A DNA stretch of 64,000 bases from Ralstonia pickettii DTP0602 (GTDB lineage: Bacteria; Pseudomonadota; Gammaproteobacteria; Burkholderiales; Burkholderiaceae): assembly GCA_000471925.1 (NCBI GenBank), contig CP006668.1, forward strand, positions 2,294,001 to 2,358,000, read 5' to 3'. Below, piece by piece: positions 46,692-57,264 of the stretch; the stretch's first letter is position 1; each line of letters starts with the position of its first letter. A program made the translations under genes and the position numbers. A model generated the notes under the pieces. It saw only the letters and a list, made by a program, of their open reading frames with translations, was not told the DNA's origin and searched no databases.

Positions 46692-46949
46692 TGTTACCCG
46701 TTCGCAATTTAGCAAGTGTGACGAAAACTTGGAAAAAATCAAGCAGTTCCGATTTCCGCGCAAACGGCAATGCCGCCACGCAACGCCGGCCGTCCGGCAT
46801 GGCCCTGCGCGTTGAATCGGCACCCGGCTTGCAGTACCCTACCGCGCATCGAGCCGCCCCCCGGGCCGCGCCCCCGCCCCGGCGCGGCAGCCAATGCGGC
46901 GATGCGGGCAACGGCAGCTCCTGAACAAGAACATCACCGGGACTTCACC

Positions 46950-48566
46950 GTGAACCACTGGACCATCCGCACGCGCATCCTGGCAAGCTTCTCGCTGATC
47001 CTGCTTGTCATGGCCATGATGGGCGTTGTCGCCTATACCCGCCTGAACGCGATTGAACGCGGCACCGCGGTCTTGCTGCAAGACGCGCTGCCCGGGCTGA
47101 ACCACAGCGCCGGCATCCGCGGCATCTGGGGCGAGCGCTACGTGCTGGCATGGGAGATCCTCAACGCTTCGGGCGACGCCGAACGGCGCGACCTCCAGCA
47201 GCGGAGCCAGGAAGTGGCGAGCCGGCTGGACAAGGTCGAGCAGCAGTATGAAGACTCGATCCAGCGCGACGAGGACCGCGTCGCCTTCAAGGCCTATCGC
47301 GACCTGCGCGCGCAATACGAACAGGCCGCGCAAAGCCTGGTCCGTCCCGGCGAATGGAACGCGGCCGCCGCCCTGGCGGCAATGCGCGGCGACATCCACA
47401 CGCGCTGGAACGCCGCGCGCAATGCCGCGCAACACCTGGTAGACGACAACAGCGCCATCAGCACGCGCGCGGCGCATGGCATCGAGAAGGCCGTCGAAGC
47501 CGCCAAGATCGGCATCGAAGCCGCGTTGATCGCGGCTGTAATCGTCGCCGTGATCGCCGGCTACCTGCTGCTGCGTGCGATCACGGTGCCGATGCGGTCC
47601 ATCGTCGAGCTGTTGACCGGCCTCCGCGGCGGCGACCTGCGGCTGCGCATGGCCTTGCGCCGCAAGGACGAGTTCCTGGAAGTCGAGGAAGGCTTCAACC
47701 AGATGAGCAGCGAGCTGACCTCGCTGGTGGGCCAGGCACAGCGCACTGCGATCCAGGTCACCACCTCGGTCAACGAGATCGCCGCCACCGCGCGCCAGCA
47801 ACAGGCCACCGCCACGGAGACCGCGGCCACCACCACCGAGATCGGCGCCACCTCGCGCGAGATCTCCGCCACCGCGCGCGACCTGGTACGCACCATCCAT
47901 GAGGTCTCCAGCGCCGCCGAACAGACCGCAGGCCTGGCCGGCACCGGGCAGGTCGGCCTGTCGCGCATGGAAGGCACCATGCAGCATGTGATGGGCGCCG
48001 CCGGCTCGGTCAACGCCAAGCTCGCCACGCTCAATGAAAAGGCCGGCAATATCAACCAGGTGGTCACCACCATCGCCAAGGTGGCCGACCAGACCAACCT
48101 GCTGTCGCTGAACGCCGCGATCGAGGCGGAGAAGGCCGGCGAGTACGGCCGCGGCTTTTCGGTGGTGGCAACCGAGATCCGCCGCCTGGCCGACCAGACC
48201 GCGGTTGCCACCTACGACATCGAGCAGATGGTGCGCGAGATCCAGTCGGCGGTGTCGGCCGGCGTGATGGGCATGGACAAGTTCTCGGAGGAAGTGCGCC
48301 GCGGCATGTCCGATGTCACCCAGGTTGGTGACCAGCTCTCGCAGATCATCGCGCAGGTGCAGTCGCTGGCGCCGCGCGTGCAGATGGTCAGCGAAGGCAT
48401 GCAGGCCCAGGCGGGCGGCGCCGAGCAGATCAACCAGGCGCTGATGCAGTTGTCCGAGGCCGCGCAGCAGACCGTGGATTCGCTGCGGCAGTCGAGCCAG
48501 GCGATCGACGAACTGACGCTGGTGGCCAACGACCTGCGCAGCGGCGTGTCGCGCTTCAAGGTCTAG
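46950..48566 (+). CDS. wspA: WspA-like methyl-accepting surface sensor
   Basis: 538 residues from a GTG at 46950. N-terminal membrane segment (about 10-30: [18 protein letters not shown]), a periplasmic four-helix-bundle-type domain (about 30-190), second membrane segment (about 190-212: [18 protein letters not shown]), HAMP and the signalling domain. The conserved hairpin tip reads [26 protein letters not shown]. Wsp receptors respond to surface contact and pass the signal through WspE to WspR. It is the first gene of a complete seven-gene wsp operon. Confidence 0.92.
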   Translation: MNHWTIRTRILASFSLILLVMAMMGVVAYTRLNAIERGTAVLLQDALPGLNHSAGIRGIWGERYVLAWEILNASGDAERRDLQQRSQEVASRLDKVEQQYEDSIQRDEDRVAFKAYRDLRAQYEQAAQSLVRPGEWNAAAALAAMRGDIHTRWNAARNAAQHLVDDNSAISTRAAHGIEKAVEAAKIGIEAALIAAVIVAVIAGYLLLRAITVPMRSIVELLTGLRGGDLRLRMALRRKDEFLEVEEGFNQMSSELTSLVGQAQRTAIQVTTSVNEIAATARQQQATATETAATTTEIGATSREISATARDLVRTIHEVSSAAEQTAGLAGTGQVGLSRMEGTMQHVMGAAGSVNAKLATLNEKAGNINQVVTTIAKVADQTNLLSLNAAIEAEKAGEYGRGFSVVATEIRRLADQTAVATYDIEQMVREIQSAVSAGVMGMDKFSEEVRRGMSDVTQVGDQLSQIIAQVQSLAPRVQMVSEGMQAQAGGAEQINQALMQLSEAAQQTVDSLRQSSQAIDELTLVANDLRSGVSRFKV

Positions 48567-48605
48567 GCCGCCAGTCATTGCGCTCCAGCCCTGCGCGCCG
48601 CCTCC

Positions 48606-49082
48606 ATGAAACTGTTCCTGCTGTTCCGCCTCGGCAATGACCACTATGCGCTCGATGCCGCCGAGATCGCCGAGGTACTGCCGCTCACGCGCCTGAAGCA
48701 AATCCCCGGCGCGCCGGCCTGGGTGGCGGGCATGATGGAACGCCGCGGCCAGCCGGTACCGGTGATCGACCTGCCGGCGCTGGCCACCGGCGTGCCGGCG
48801 GCGCTGCGTACCAGTACGCGCACGGTGCTGGTCCACTACCGCCGCCACCGGGATGAGGCGCCGCGGCTGCTGGGCCTGCGGCTGGAATCCGCCACGCAGA
48901 CAATGCGCTGCCCGCCGGAATCGTTTGTCGATGGCGGCCTGGCCGGCGCCAGCCCGCGCTACCTCGGGCCGGTGCGCCAGGACGCGCGCGGCCTGGTGCA
49001 GTGGGTGCGCGTCGAGGCCCTGCTGCCAGACGAAATCCATGCCATGCTGTTCGCCGACACATCACCGGAGGCCGCATCATGA
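48606..49082 (+). CDS. wspB: CheW-type coupling protein WspB
   Basis: 158 residues, a single CheW domain. Features: FLLFRLGNDHYALDAAEIAEVLPL, then PGAPAWVAGMMERRGQPVPVIDL and a C-terminal strand-rich half. It links WspA to the WspE kinase. It starts 40 bases after wspA and its end overlaps wspC (ATGA). No unusual residues noted. Confidence 0.9.
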   Translation: MKLFLLFRLGNDHYALDAAEIAEVLPLTRLKQIPGAPAWVAGMMERRGQPVPVIDLPALATGVPAALRTSTRTVLVHYRRHRDEAPRLLGLRLESATQTMRCPPESFVDGGLAGASPRYLGPVRQDARGLVQWVRVEALLPDEIHAMLFADTSPEAAS

Positions 49083-50344
49083 GCACTGCCACGCACATCG
49101 AGGCCCTGCTCAAGGCACGCATCGGCCTGGATGCCGGCTCCATCGGCACCGGCGCGGTGGAGCGCGCCGTGCGCGAGCGCAGCCAGGCACTGCAGGCAGC
49201 CGACACCCAGGCCTACTGGAACCTGCTGCACGGCACCGCCGACGAAATGCAGGCGCTGATAGAAGCCGTGGTGGTGCCGGAGACCTGGTTCTTCCGGCAT
49301 CGCGAAGCCCTGCTGGCGCTGGGCCGCTTTGCCGCCGAGCGCGCCTTCGCCGACACCGCGCGCACGCTGCGGGTGCTGAGCCTGCCCTGCTCCACCGGCG
49401 AGGAACCCTACTCGATCGCCATGGCCATGCTCGATGCCGGCGTGCCGCCGGCGCGCTTTCGCATCGACGCGGTGGACATCAGCGCCCGCGCCCTTGCCCG
49501 CGCGCGCCAGGGCGAATACGGGCCCAACGCCTTCCGCAGCGCGCCGCTGGATTTCCGCGAGCGCTATTTCACCCCCACGGCGACCGGCTACACGCTGGAC
49601 CCGCGCGTGCGGGCACAGGTGCGGCTGCTGCAGGGCAACCTGGTCGATCCCGGCCTGCTGGCGGGCGAGCCGCCCTATGACTTCGTCTTCTGCCGCAACC
49701 TGCTGATCTACTTCGATGCGCCGGGGCAGCGGCGCGCGGTGCAGACGCTGGCGCGCCTGGCCATGGCCGACGGGATGCTGTTCGTGGGGCCGGCCGAGGC
49801 CAGCCTGCTGAGCGCGCAGGGGCTGGAGTCGGTGGGCGTGCCGCTCACTTTTGCCTTCCGTAAGCCCGACCCGGCGCGCGCCGCGGCAGCGCCGGCGTCT
49901 GCGTCCGTCCAGGCGAAGCTGCCGCTGCGGATGGCCGCGCCGCCGAGGTTGCCACGCACGCCGGTGCCGCTGCGGCCGGCACCCGTGCGTCCGGTGCCGG
50001 CGGCCACGGCAGCGGCCAGCGGCCGCTGCGCCGCGCTGGCCGGCATTGCCGGCATGGCCGACCGTGGCGAACTCGAAGCCGCCACCGCGGCGTGCCTGGC
50101 GCTGCTCGACGGCCCGGGGCCGGATGCCGATGCCGACGCCTATTGCATGCTGGGCGTGCTGCACGACGCCACCGGCCGCACCGCGCAGGCCCACGCCGCC
50201 TACCGCAAGGCGCTCTACCTGGACCCCGAGCACCAGGAAAGCCTGTACCACCTGGCCGCGCTGCTCGACACCCTGGGCGACCACGACGGCGCCATGCGCC
50301 TGCGCCAGCGCGCGCAGCGCCACACCCGCAAGCACCATGGCTGA
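49079..50344 (+). CDS. wspC: CheR-type methyltransferase WspC with C-terminal TPR
   Basis: 421 residues. The N-terminal CheR helices precede VVVPETWFFRHREALLAL and the SAM-binding LRVLSLPCSTGEEPYSIAMA. FVFCRNLLIYFD lies near 220. The C-terminal ~130 residues include a Pro/Ala linker and a TPR unit (AHAAYRKALYLDPEHQESLY), typical of WspC. It methylates WspA glutamates and tunes sensitivity. Overlaps both neighbours by a few bases. Confidence 0.93.
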   Translation: MSTATHIEALLKARIGLDAGSIGTGAVERAVRERSQALQAADTQAYWNLLHGTADEMQALIEAVVVPETWFFRHREALLALGRFAAERAFADTARTLRVLSLPCSTGEEPYSIAMAMLDAGVPPARFRIDAVDISARALARARQGEYGPNAFRSAPLDFRERYFTPTATGYTLDPRVRAQVRLLQGNLVDPGLLAGEPPYDFVFCRNLLIYFDAPGQRRAVQTLARLAMADGMLFVGPAEASLLSAQGLESVGVPLTFAFRKPDPARAAAAPASASVQAKLPLRMAAPPRLPRTPVPLRPAPVRPVPAATAAASGRCAALAGIAGMADRGELEAATAACLALLDGPGPDADADAYCMLGVLHDATGRTAQAHAAYRKALYLDPEHQESLYHLAALLDTLGDHDGAMRLRQRAQRHTRKHHG

Positions 50345-51032
50345 GCCTCAAGGCATCCTCCTGCGCACCGACGCCATCGACGACTGCTGGCGGCGCATCG
50401 GCGTACGCGGCGACGGCTCCTGCGCCGCGCTGGCCGAACACGGGCACTGCCGCAACTGCCCCACCTACGCCCAGGCTGCGGCGACGCTGCTGGACGCGCA
50501 ACGGCTGGATGCGCTGCTGGACGAACTGCCCGATGCCGCCACCCTCGCCGCGGACGATCCGGACACGTCCGCCGGGCTAGGCGCCGCGCAGTCCTGCCTG
50601 GTGTTCCGCATCGGCGATGAATGGCTGGCCCTGCCGACCGCGGCGCTGGGCGAGGTCACGGCCCCCGCCCCGGTCCATTCGCTGCCGCACCGGCGCGATG
50701 CCGCAGTGCTGGGACTGGCCGCAGTGCGCGGCAACCTGCTGGCCTGCCTGTCGCTGGCACAGCTGTTCGACGCGGGCGCCGCGCCTGCCGACAGCCACGG
50801 TAACGGCACCCGCTTCCTGATCCTCGGCCAGGGCCGCGGCGCTATCGCGCTTCCGGTGGCCGAGGTGTCCGGCGTCGCCCGCGTGCCGGAGCACGCGCTG
50901 CAGCCGCTGCCCGCTACGCTCGCGCGCGCGTCGGCGCGCTATACGCAGGCGCTGTTCGCCGACCAGGGGCGCACCGTCGGCCTGCTCGACGCGGCACTGG
51001 TACGCCAGGCGCTGGCACGGAGCCTGGCATGA
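50337..51032 (+). CDS. wspD: CheW-type coupling protein WspD
   Basis: 231 residues. The N-terminal ~70 carry a short region with a Cys-rich motif (CAALAEHGHCRNCPTY), seen in WspD proteins. A CheW domain follows (about 80-225: SCLVFRIGDEWLALPTAALG). It is the second coupling protein of the pathway. The ATG overlaps the wspC end by eight bases; its own end overlaps the wspE start by four. Confidence 0.9.
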   Translation: MAEPQGILLRTDAIDDCWRRIGVRGDGSCAALAEHGHCRNCPTYAQAAATLLDAQRLDALLDELPDAATLAADDPDTSAGLGAAQSCLVFRIGDEWLALPTAALGEVTAPAPVHSLPHRRDAAVLGLAAVRGNLLACLSLAQLFDAGAAPADSHGNGTRFLILGQGRGAIALPVAEVSGVARVPEHALQPLPATLARASARYTQALFADQGRTVGLLDAALVRQALARSLA

Positions 51033-53362
51033 ATCCCGAGCAATTGCGCGATGCCTCGCTGCTGGAGCTGTTCGCGCTCGAAGCCGAATCCCAGGCCGAC
51101 GTCCTCAATGCCGGGCTGCTGGCGCTGGAGCGCAATCCGGCCGCGGCCGACCAGCTCGAAGCCTGCATGCGCGCCGCGCATTCGCTCAAGGGCGCGGCAC
51201 GCATCGTCGGGCTGGATGGCGGCGTGCGCGTCGCGCATGCGATGGAAGACTGCCTGGTGGCCGCGCAGGGCGGCATGCCGCTGACCGCCGCGCATATCGA
51301 TGCGCTGCTGCAAGGCACGGACCTGCTGCTGCGCATCGGCCATCCGCCCGGCGGCGACCTGGGCTGGGCCGACGGCGCCGGCCGCGCGCAGATCGAGGCG
51401 GTGGTGCAGCGGCTGGGCACGCTGGATGGCGGCGCGGCGGCGCCGTTCGCCACGGCACCGGCGCCGCTGCCGGATCAAGCGCAAGTCGTCGAAGCCGAAC
51501 CGGAGCCCGCCGCTTTCGCGCCACCCCTTGCGGATAGCGCCGAGCCGCTGGCCGCGCCACCACCGCAAACGCCGTCCCCTGCGGCTGCGGCCGATGGCCA
51601 CGAACGTATGCTGCGCGTCAGCGCCGACACCCTCGACCAGTTGCTGGCGCTGTCCGGCGAGGCCATGGTCGAGTCGCACTGGCTGCGCCCCTTCGGCAAG
51701 TCGCTGCAGAAGGCCAGGCGCCAGCAAGCGCGCGCGCTGCATGCCGCCGATACGCTGAAGGAGACGTTGCAGCAGGTGCTGGACGGCAACGCCGGCGCGG
51801 CCGGCGACGCGCGCGCGGCGCTGACAACCTTGCGCGAGCTGCTGGACGACGGCCACAGCCAGCTCGCCGAACGGCTGGAAGAGTTCGACCAGTACGACCA
51901 TCGCGCCACGCGGCTGGCGCGCCGGCTCTATGACAGCGCGCTGGCCTCGCGCATGCGGCCGCTGGCGGACGGCCTGACCGGCTACGCTCGCATGGTGCGC
52001 GACCTCGGCCGCACCCTCGGCAAGTCCGTGCACCTGGAGCTGATCGGCGCGGGCACGCAGGTGGACCGCGACATCCTGGAAGCGCTGGACGCGCCGCTGG
52101 CGCACCTGTTGCGCAACGCCGTCGACCACGGCATCGAGCCGCCCGAGATACGCGCCGCGCAGGGCAAGCCCGCCGAGGGCCGCATCACGCTGCAGGCGCG
52201 CCACAATGCGGGCCGGCTGGTGATCGAAATCTTCGACGACGGCGCGGGCGTTGACCTGGAGGCGCTGCGGCGCGCCATCGTGCGCCGGCGCCTGGCCTCG
52301 GACGACACCGCCGCACGGCTGTCGCAGCCCGAGTTGCTCGACTTCCTGCTGCTGCCCGGCTTCAGCATGCGCGACACCGTGTCCGAGGTCTCGGGCCGCG
52401 GCGTGGGCCTGGACGCGGTGCAGGAAATGGTGCGCCGCGTGCGCGGCAGCCTGCGCCTGACGCAGCAGTCGGGGCAAGGCCTGCATTTCCAGCTGGAGCT
52501 ACCGCTGACGCTGTCGGTGGTGCGCACGCTGCTGGTGGAGGTCGCGGGCGAAGCCTATGCCTTTCCGCTGGGCCGCGTGCTGCGCGCGGCCGCGGTGGCA
52601 CGCAGCGAGATCGAGCAGACCGAAGGCCACCAGCATTTCCGCCACGAAGGCCGCGCGGTGGGCCTGGTCAGCGCCGCGCAGGTGCTGCAGCGGCCCGAGA
52701 GCGCGCAAGAGCACGACGATGTGCCGGTGGTGATCGTGGGCGAGGCGGAGCGGACCTACGGCATCGCCGTCGACCGCATGCTGGGCGAGCGGCTGCTGGT
52801 GGTGCAGCCGCTGCCGGCGGCGCTGGGCAAGGTCAAGGACATTGCCGCCGGCAGCCTGACCGACGACGGCACGCCGGTGCTGATCTTCGACGTGGAGGAC
52901 GTGATCCGCTCGGTCGAGAAGCTGGTATCCGAGGGCCGCATCGCCGGCGTGCGCCAGGCAGCAGCGGCCGCTGTGCAAGTGCGCGCGCGGCGCGTACTGG
53001 TGATTGATGACTCGCTCACCGTGCGCGAACTGCAGCGCAAGCTGCTGGCCGGGCGTGGCTACGACGTGGCGGTGGCGGTCGATGGCATGGACGGCTGGAA
53101 CGTGCTGCGCGCCGAGCCCTTCGACCTGGTCATCACGGATATCGACATGCCGCGCATGGACGGCATCGAGCTGGTGCGCCGCATCCGGCAGGACGCCGCG
53201 CTGCGCCAGCTGCCGGTGATGGTGGTGTCGTACAAGGACCGAGAACAGGACCGCCAGCGTGGCCTGGAGGCCGGCGCAGACTACTATCTGGCCAAGGGCA
53301 GTTTCCACGACGCCGCGCTGCTGGACGCGGTACAGGATTTGATCGGCGAGGCACGCACATGA
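51029..53362 (+). CDS. wspE: CheA-type hybrid histidine kinase WspE
   Basis: 777 residues. The HPt domain carries His51 in AAHSLKGAARIVGL. The kinase core includes HLLRNAVDHGIEPPE (N box), FDDGAGVDLEAL, GRGVGLDAVQEM, then a CheW-like domain and a C-terminal receiver with phospho-acceptor Asp704 in VITDIDMPRMDG and conserved Lys in YLAKGSFHD. It autophosphorylates under WspA control and passes the phosphate to WspR and WspF. It overlaps both neighbours by four bases. Confidence 0.94.
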   Translation: MNPEQLRDASLLELFALEAESQADVLNAGLLALERNPAAADQLEACMRAAHSLKGAARIVGLDGGVRVAHAMEDCLVAAQGGMPLTAAHIDALLQGTDLLLRIGHPPGGDLGWADGAGRAQIEAVVQRLGTLDGGAAAPFATAPAPLPDQAQVVEAEPEPAAFAPPLADSAEPLAAPPPQTPSPAAAADGHERMLRVSADTLDQLLALSGEAMVESHWLRPFGKSLQKARRQQARALHAADTLKETLQQVLDGNAGAAGDARAALTTLRELLDDGHSQLAERLEEFDQYDHRATRLARRLYDSALASRMRPLADGLTGYARMVRDLGRTLGKSVHLELIGAGTQVDRDILEALDAPLAHLLRNAVDHGIEPPEIRAAQGKPAEGRITLQARHNAGRLVIEIFDDGAGVDLEALRRAIVRRRLASDDTAARLSQPELLDFLLLPGFSMRDTVSEVSGRGVGLDAVQEMVRRVRGSLRLTQQSGQGLHFQLELPLTLSVVRTLLVEVAGEAYAFPLGRVLRAAAVARSEIEQTEGHQHFRHEGRAVGLVSAAQVLQRPESAQEHDDVPVVIVGEAERTYGIAVDRMLGERLLVVQPLPAALGKVKDIAAGSLTDDGTPVLIFDVEDVIRSVEKLVSEGRIAGVRQAAAAAVQVRARRVLVIDDSLTVRELQRKLLAGRGYDVAVAVDGMDGWNVLRAEPFDLVITDIDMPRMDGIELVRRIRQDAALRQLPVMVVSYKDREQDRQRGLEAGADYYLAKGSFHDAALLDAVQDLIGEART

Positions 53363-54381
53363 AAATCGGCATCGTCAACGACTCGCCACTCGCGGTGGCC
53401 GCGCTGCGCCGGGCGCTTGCGCTCGATCCGTCCTTCGAGATCGCCTGGGTCGCCGGCGACGGCGCGCAGGCGGTGCAGATGGCCGCCAGCCACACGCCGG
53501 ACCTGATCCTGATGGACCTGCTGATGCCGGTGATGGACGGCGTCGAGGCCACGCGCCGCATCATGGCCGAAACGCCCTGTGCGATCGTGGTGGTGACCAT
53601 GGACCTGGGCCGCAATGCCTCGCAGGTGTTCGACGCGATGGGCCACGGCGCCATCGATGCGGTCGACACCCCCACGCTGGCCGAAGCCGATGCCCAGCTC
53701 GCCGCCGGGCCGCTGTTGCGCAAGCTGCGCAATATCGGCCGGCTGCTGGCGGGCCGCGTTGCACCGCAGCACACGCTGGCGGCGCCGCCACGCGCGGTGG
53801 CCGCGCCGCGGCTGGTGGCCATCGGCGCCTCGGCCGGCGGGCCTGCCGCGCTGGCCACGCTGCTGGGCGCGCTGCCGGCCGATTTCGGCGCGGCGGTGGT
53901 CACGGTGCAGCATGTCGACGAGGCCTTTGCCGCCGGCATGGCCGACTGGCTTGACGGCCAGTGCGCGCTGCCGGTGCGCCTGGCGCGCCCCGGCGACACG
54001 CCGCAGGCGGGCACGGTGCTGCTGGCAGGCACCAACGACCACCTGCGCCTGACCGGCCCCACGCGCATGGCCTACACTGAGCAACCGTGCGACTACCTGT
54101 ACCGGCCCTCCATCGATGTCTTCTTTGAAAGCGTGGTGGAGCACTGGCGCGGCGACGTGGTCGGCGTGCTGCTGACCGGCATGGGGCGCGACGGCGCACT
54201 GGGACTGAAGGCGATGCGCGAGCGCGGCTTCCTCACCATCGCCCAGGACCGCGCCACCAGCGCCGTGTACGGCATGCCCAAGGCCGCCGCGGCCATGGGC
54301 GCCGCCGCCGAAATCCTGCCGCTGCCGCGCATCGCGCCGCGCCTGGTGCAGGTATGCGGCAGCCGTACCGTACTACCCTGA
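53359..54381 (+). CDS. wspF: CheB-type methylesterase WspF
   Basis: 340 residues. Receiver domain with Asp53 in LILMDLLMPVMDG, linker, then the methylesterase with SASAGGP-like GASAGGPAALATLL, TVQHVDEAFAAGM and GMGRDGALGLKAM. It removes methyl groups from WspA and so resets the sensor; loss of function is known in Pseudomonas to give constitutive WspR activity and wrinkly colonies. All catalytic motifs are intact. Confidence 0.94.
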   Translation: MKIGIVNDSPLAVAALRRALALDPSFEIAWVAGDGAQAVQMAASHTPDLILMDLLMPVMDGVEATRRIMAETPCAIVVVTMDLGRNASQVFDAMGHGAIDAVDTPTLAEADAQLAAGPLLRKLRNIGRLLAGRVAPQHTLAAPPRAVAAPRLVAIGASAGGPAALATLLGALPADFGAAVVTVQHVDEAFAAGMADWLDGQCALPVRLARPGDTPQAGTVLLAGTNDHLRLTGPTRMAYTEQPCDYLYRPSIDVFFESVVEHWRGDVVGVLLTGMGRDGALGLKAMRERGFLTIAQDRATSAVYGMPKAAAAMGAAAEILPLPRIAPRLVQVCGSRTVLP

Positions 54382-54462
54382 CGGCGCGCTTTCTCCAGGC
54401 ATAGCGAAGCACTGTCATACGTCCCGGGCGGCACCGGGACAGCACACCCAGGACCCAGAACA

Positions 54463-55491
54463 ATGCAAACCGAACAGCCAGCCCCTACCAGACACGCCAG
54501 CCCTGGCGCGGCCACGCAAGAGTACGTGGCGATGGTGCTGCTGGTGGACGACCAGGCCATGGTCGGCGAGGCCGTCCGCCGCGCCCTGTCGACCGAGCCG
54601 GACATCGACTTCCACTACTGCGCCAACCCCGACGAGGCGGTCGCCGTGGCCGAGCGCACCAAGCCCACCGTGATCCTGCAGGACCTGGTGATGCCGGGCG
54701 TTGACGGCCTCACGCTGGTCAGGCGCTACCGCGACAACGCCGCCACGCGCGATATCCCGATCATCGTGCTGTCGACCAAGGAAGAAGCCGCGATGAAGAG
54801 CGCGGCGTTCGCTGCCGGGGCCAACGACTACCTGGTCAAGCTGCCCGACAGCATCGAACTGATCGCGCGCATCCGCTACCACTCGCGCTCCTACCTCAAC
54901 TTGCTGCAGCGCGACGAGGCTTATCGCGCGCTGCGGCAAAGCCAGCAGCAGCTGCTCGAGACCAACCTGGAGCTGCAGCGGCTGACCAATTCGGACGGCC
55001 TGACCGGGCTGTCCAACCGCCGCTACTTCGACGAATACCTCGGCGCCGAATGGCGCCGCGCGCAGCGCGAGCAGACGCAAGTGGCGCTGCTGATGATCGA
55101 TGTCGACAGTTTCAAGGCGTACAACGACACTTACGGACACGTTGCCGGCGACGAGGTGCTGCGCCGCGTCGCCGCGGTGCTCCGCGACAACTGCACGCGT
55201 GCGGCCGACCTGCCGGCGCGCTTTGGCGGCGAAGAATTTTCGATGGTGCTGCCGGGCACCTCGCCTGGCGGCGTGCGGCTGCTGGCCGAAAAGGTGCGAC
55301 GCGCGGTCGAGGCGCTGCGCATCGTCCACAGCGGCTCGACCACCAGCGACTGCGTCACCGTCAGCATCGGTGGTGCCGTACTGGTGCCGCAGCCTGCGGA
55401 GCCGGCAAGCCGGCTGGTGGAAGTGGCGGACGGCGGCCTCTACCAGGCCAAGCGCAATGGCCGCAACCAGGTGATGATGTCATTGCCGTGA
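54463..55491 (+). CDS. wspR: Response regulator diguanylate cyclase WspR
   Basis: 342 residues. Receiver with phospho-acceptor Asp74 ([12 protein letters not shown]), a helical stalk (about 150-175: [11 protein letters not shown]) and a GGDEF domain with the intact active site GGEEF (255-259). The product-inhibition site RAAD (246-249) is five residues upstream. WspE phosphorylates it; clustered WspR makes c-di-GMP and triggers biofilm matrix. It is separated from wspF by 81 bases but is in the same direction and probably cotranscribed. Confidence 0.95.
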   Translation: MQTEQPAPTRHASPGAATQEYVAMVLLVDDQAMVGEAVRRALSTEPDIDFHYCANPDEAVAVAERTKPTVILQDLVMPGVDGLTLVRRYRDNAATRDIPIIVLSTKEEAAMKSAAFAAGANDYLVKLPDSIELIARIRYHSRSYLNLLQRDEAYRALRQSQQQLLETNLELQRLTNSDGLTGLSNRRYFDEYLGAEWRRAQREQTQVALLMIDVDSFKAYNDTYGHVAGDEVLRRVAAVLRDNCTRAADLPARFGGEEFSMVLPGTSPGGVRLLAEKVRRAVEALRIVHSGSTTSDCVTVSIGGAVLVPQPAEPASRLVEVADGGLYQAKRNGRNQVMMSLP

Positions 55492-55847
55492 ACAGAAGCA
55501 GACTGCCGCACCGGACCACGGGACGTCGGTCTGTGCACGAGCACCCGGCTGCAACAACCGGTTACACACTGGGACCTTTTGCGCAGCCGCCCTCCTTCCG
55601 CCCGCGCGGCCATGCGCCGACTGGCTTTGCCCCACACCGCCTCCTGTACGAATCGCTTCTTGTCGGAATCGTCCGACATGGAATTCGGAACCGCGCGCCT
55701 GCCTTGTATTAGCGCTGCTACCTATCGTTGCATCACCGCAAGCGCAATCGCCGCGCCTGCAGCAGATAGCAAACTGGCCACGCGACCGTCGCGCCCAGCG
55801 CGGGCATGGGCCAGCTCGTCTCTGATTCCAACGGTAAGAGGTGACCC
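55492..55847. other. Intergenic region after wspR
   Basis: 356 bases without a supported gene. A perfect inverted repeat, TGTCGGA-ATCG-TCCGACA (55661-55678), could act as terminator stem for wspR or as an operator; it has no T tract. The last 60 bases lead into the DUF4397 gene with an AGAGGTG ribosome site. Nothing else was recognised. Confidence 0.35.
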
Positions 55848-56627
55848 ATGTTCCGATCCAAGACCAGTCTTATCCTCGGCCTCGCCCTGGCCGCAACGGC
55901 AGTCCTGTCCGCCTGCGGTGGCGGCGACGATGGCATCGATGACCGCGTCGGACTGAGCAAGCCCTCGATCCGCGCGATCCACGCAGTGACTGGCGGCCCA
56001 AACGTCGACGTGCTGCAGAACGGTGCGAAGACCAGCTTCCTGGACAAGCCCTACAAGTTCGTCTCGACCTATTTCAACGTCGAGACAGGCAACCAGCTGA
56101 TCGCCTTCAATGTCGCCGGCACGCAGACCGAACTGGCGCGGGCCTCGTTTGTCGCGGCCACCGGCCATAAGTACACCGTGGTGGCATTGCCGGCTTCGAC
56201 CGTTGCCGAAGCGCTGACCATCGACGATCCGTTCGAAAAGGGCCTGCTGTCGAACAAGGCGCGGGTGCGCAGCCTGAACGCCTCGTTCAATGCGCAGAAC
56301 GTTGATATCTACGTGACCATGCCCGCGATCGACCTGAACTCGGTCGGACCGACCTTCGGCGCCGTGGCGTACAAGCAGGCCTCGCCGGCTTCGGGCCAGG
56401 ACTCGATTGACCTGGACGGCGGCACCTATCGCCTGCGCATCACGCCGGCGGGAAGCAAGACGGTTATTTTTGACTCCGGTGCGCTCACGCTGGCCAACAA
56501 TGCCGACTGGCTGATCACGACCATCCCGGTCGACGGCATCGGCGCGACCGTGCCGAACAAGATCAAGGTGCTGGTGGCGCGCGGCGATGACGAGTCGCAA
56601 GCCGGCCTGGAACTGGTGACGCAGTAA
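55848..56627 (+). CDS. DUF4397 domain lipoprotein
   Basis: 259 residues. Lipobox LSAC with the acylated Cys at about residue 23, followed by a Gly/Asp linker. Two DUF4397 repeats can be seen: AIHAVTGGPNVDVLQNG... (about 43-110) and RSLNASFNAQNVDIYV (about 135-230), each with the typical 'x-A-x-P-x-V-D-V/I-Y' pattern. Such proteins are exported and membrane-anchored with immunoglobulin-like folds; function is unknown. A single-gene unit ending in a terminator. Confidence 0.88.
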   Translation: MFRSKTSLILGLALAATAVLSACGGGDDGIDDRVGLSKPSIRAIHAVTGGPNVDVLQNGAKTSFLDKPYKFVSTYFNVETGNQLIAFNVAGTQTELARASFVAATGHKYTVVALPASTVAEALTIDDPFEKGLLSNKARVRSLNASFNAQNVDIYVTMPAIDLNSVGPTFGAVAYKQASPASGQDSIDLDGGTYRLRITPAGSKTVIFDSGALTLANNADWLITTIPVDGIGATVPNKIKVLVARGDDESQAGLELVTQ

Positions 56628-56681
56628 GCGCCGCAGCTGGTTTCGCCTCCCTGCACCGCGTGTGTGGGGCAGGCAGGCAGG

Positions 56682-56712
56682 AGGCCGATCCGAGAAGGTC
56701 GGCCTTTTTTCT
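56682..56712 (+). terminator. Terminator after DUF4397 gene
   Basis: GGCCGATCC pairs with GGTCGGCC (one bulged base) around GAGAA, followed by six T residues. It also lies just beyond the stop of the opposite-strand winged-helix gene. Confidence 0.65.
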
Positions 56713-57040
56713 ATGTGGTAGCGCAGCCTTGATGGGCGTCGTCGCCGTCGCCCGGCACCAGGTCCGCCTTCAGCACGGCGAGATGCGCTATGTACTGCTC
56801 CAGCTCGGCGCGCCCGCGTTCGGTAATGCAGTAGACACGGCCGCTGCCTTCGACCAGTTCGGCGGTGATGGCACGCGCCATCATCAGGCTGCGCAGCACC
56901 GGCCGCAGCGAGCGGATGTTCTTGTCGATGCCGCGCTCGCGCAGGCGGTCAACCAGGTTCAGGACCGTGGACGGGCTTGACTGGACGAGCTTGAGAACGT
57001 AGACGCGGGAAAAAAACCGGTCAATGGTAGGCGGTTTCAT
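56711..57040 (-). CDS. Winged-helix regulator, PadR-like
   Basis: 109 residues from the ATG at 57040; ATGs at 57082/57085 would add about 14 residues. The sequence RVYVLKLVQSSPSTVLNLVD, RLRERGIDKNIRSLRPVLRS and YCITERGRAELEQYIAHLA reads as a winged-helix domain ending in the 'Y-x-I-T-x-x-G-R' wing typical of PadR-like proteins. It is encoded in the same direction as tctBA, 224 bases beyond the tctA stop and after that gene's terminator, so probably separate. Target unknown. Confidence 0.6.
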   Translation of the reverse strand: MKPPTIDRFFSRVYVLKLVQSSPSTVLNLVDRLRERGIDKNIRSLRPVLRSLMMARAITAELVEGSGRVYCITERGRAELEQYIAHLAVLKADLVPGDGDDAHQGCATT

Positions 57041-57166
57041 GGGCGCTGTCGGCGCACCCGATGGTGCGGGAATCCTGATCATCATGCGCAGCCCATGACT
57101 GCTGCCGCAGTCGGGCACTCTCTTGTCGTGCGGGCGCAGCCTGCGCTGCAGCGCGTGCGGCCCGCG

Positions 57167-57195
57167 AAAAAAAGAGGGGTGCACGAAGGCACCCC
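57167..57195 (-). terminator. Intrinsic terminator of tctBA
   Basis: GGGGTGC (57176-57182) pairs with GCACCCC (57189-57195) around a 6-base loop. In the minus direction it is followed by TCTTTTTTT. It ends the tctBA transcript before the winged-helix gene. Confidence 0.75.
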
Positions 57196-57264
57196 GAATG
57201 CTTGCGTTGTATGCGCCGCCCTGACTGGAAGTCAGGACGGCGCAGCCCCGGGGCGCGTGCGGCG

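Noticed and set aside
46839..49040. 733-codon minus frame opposite wspA/wspB
   Set aside because: Antisense shadow produced by high GC at third positions; no ribosome site or domain.
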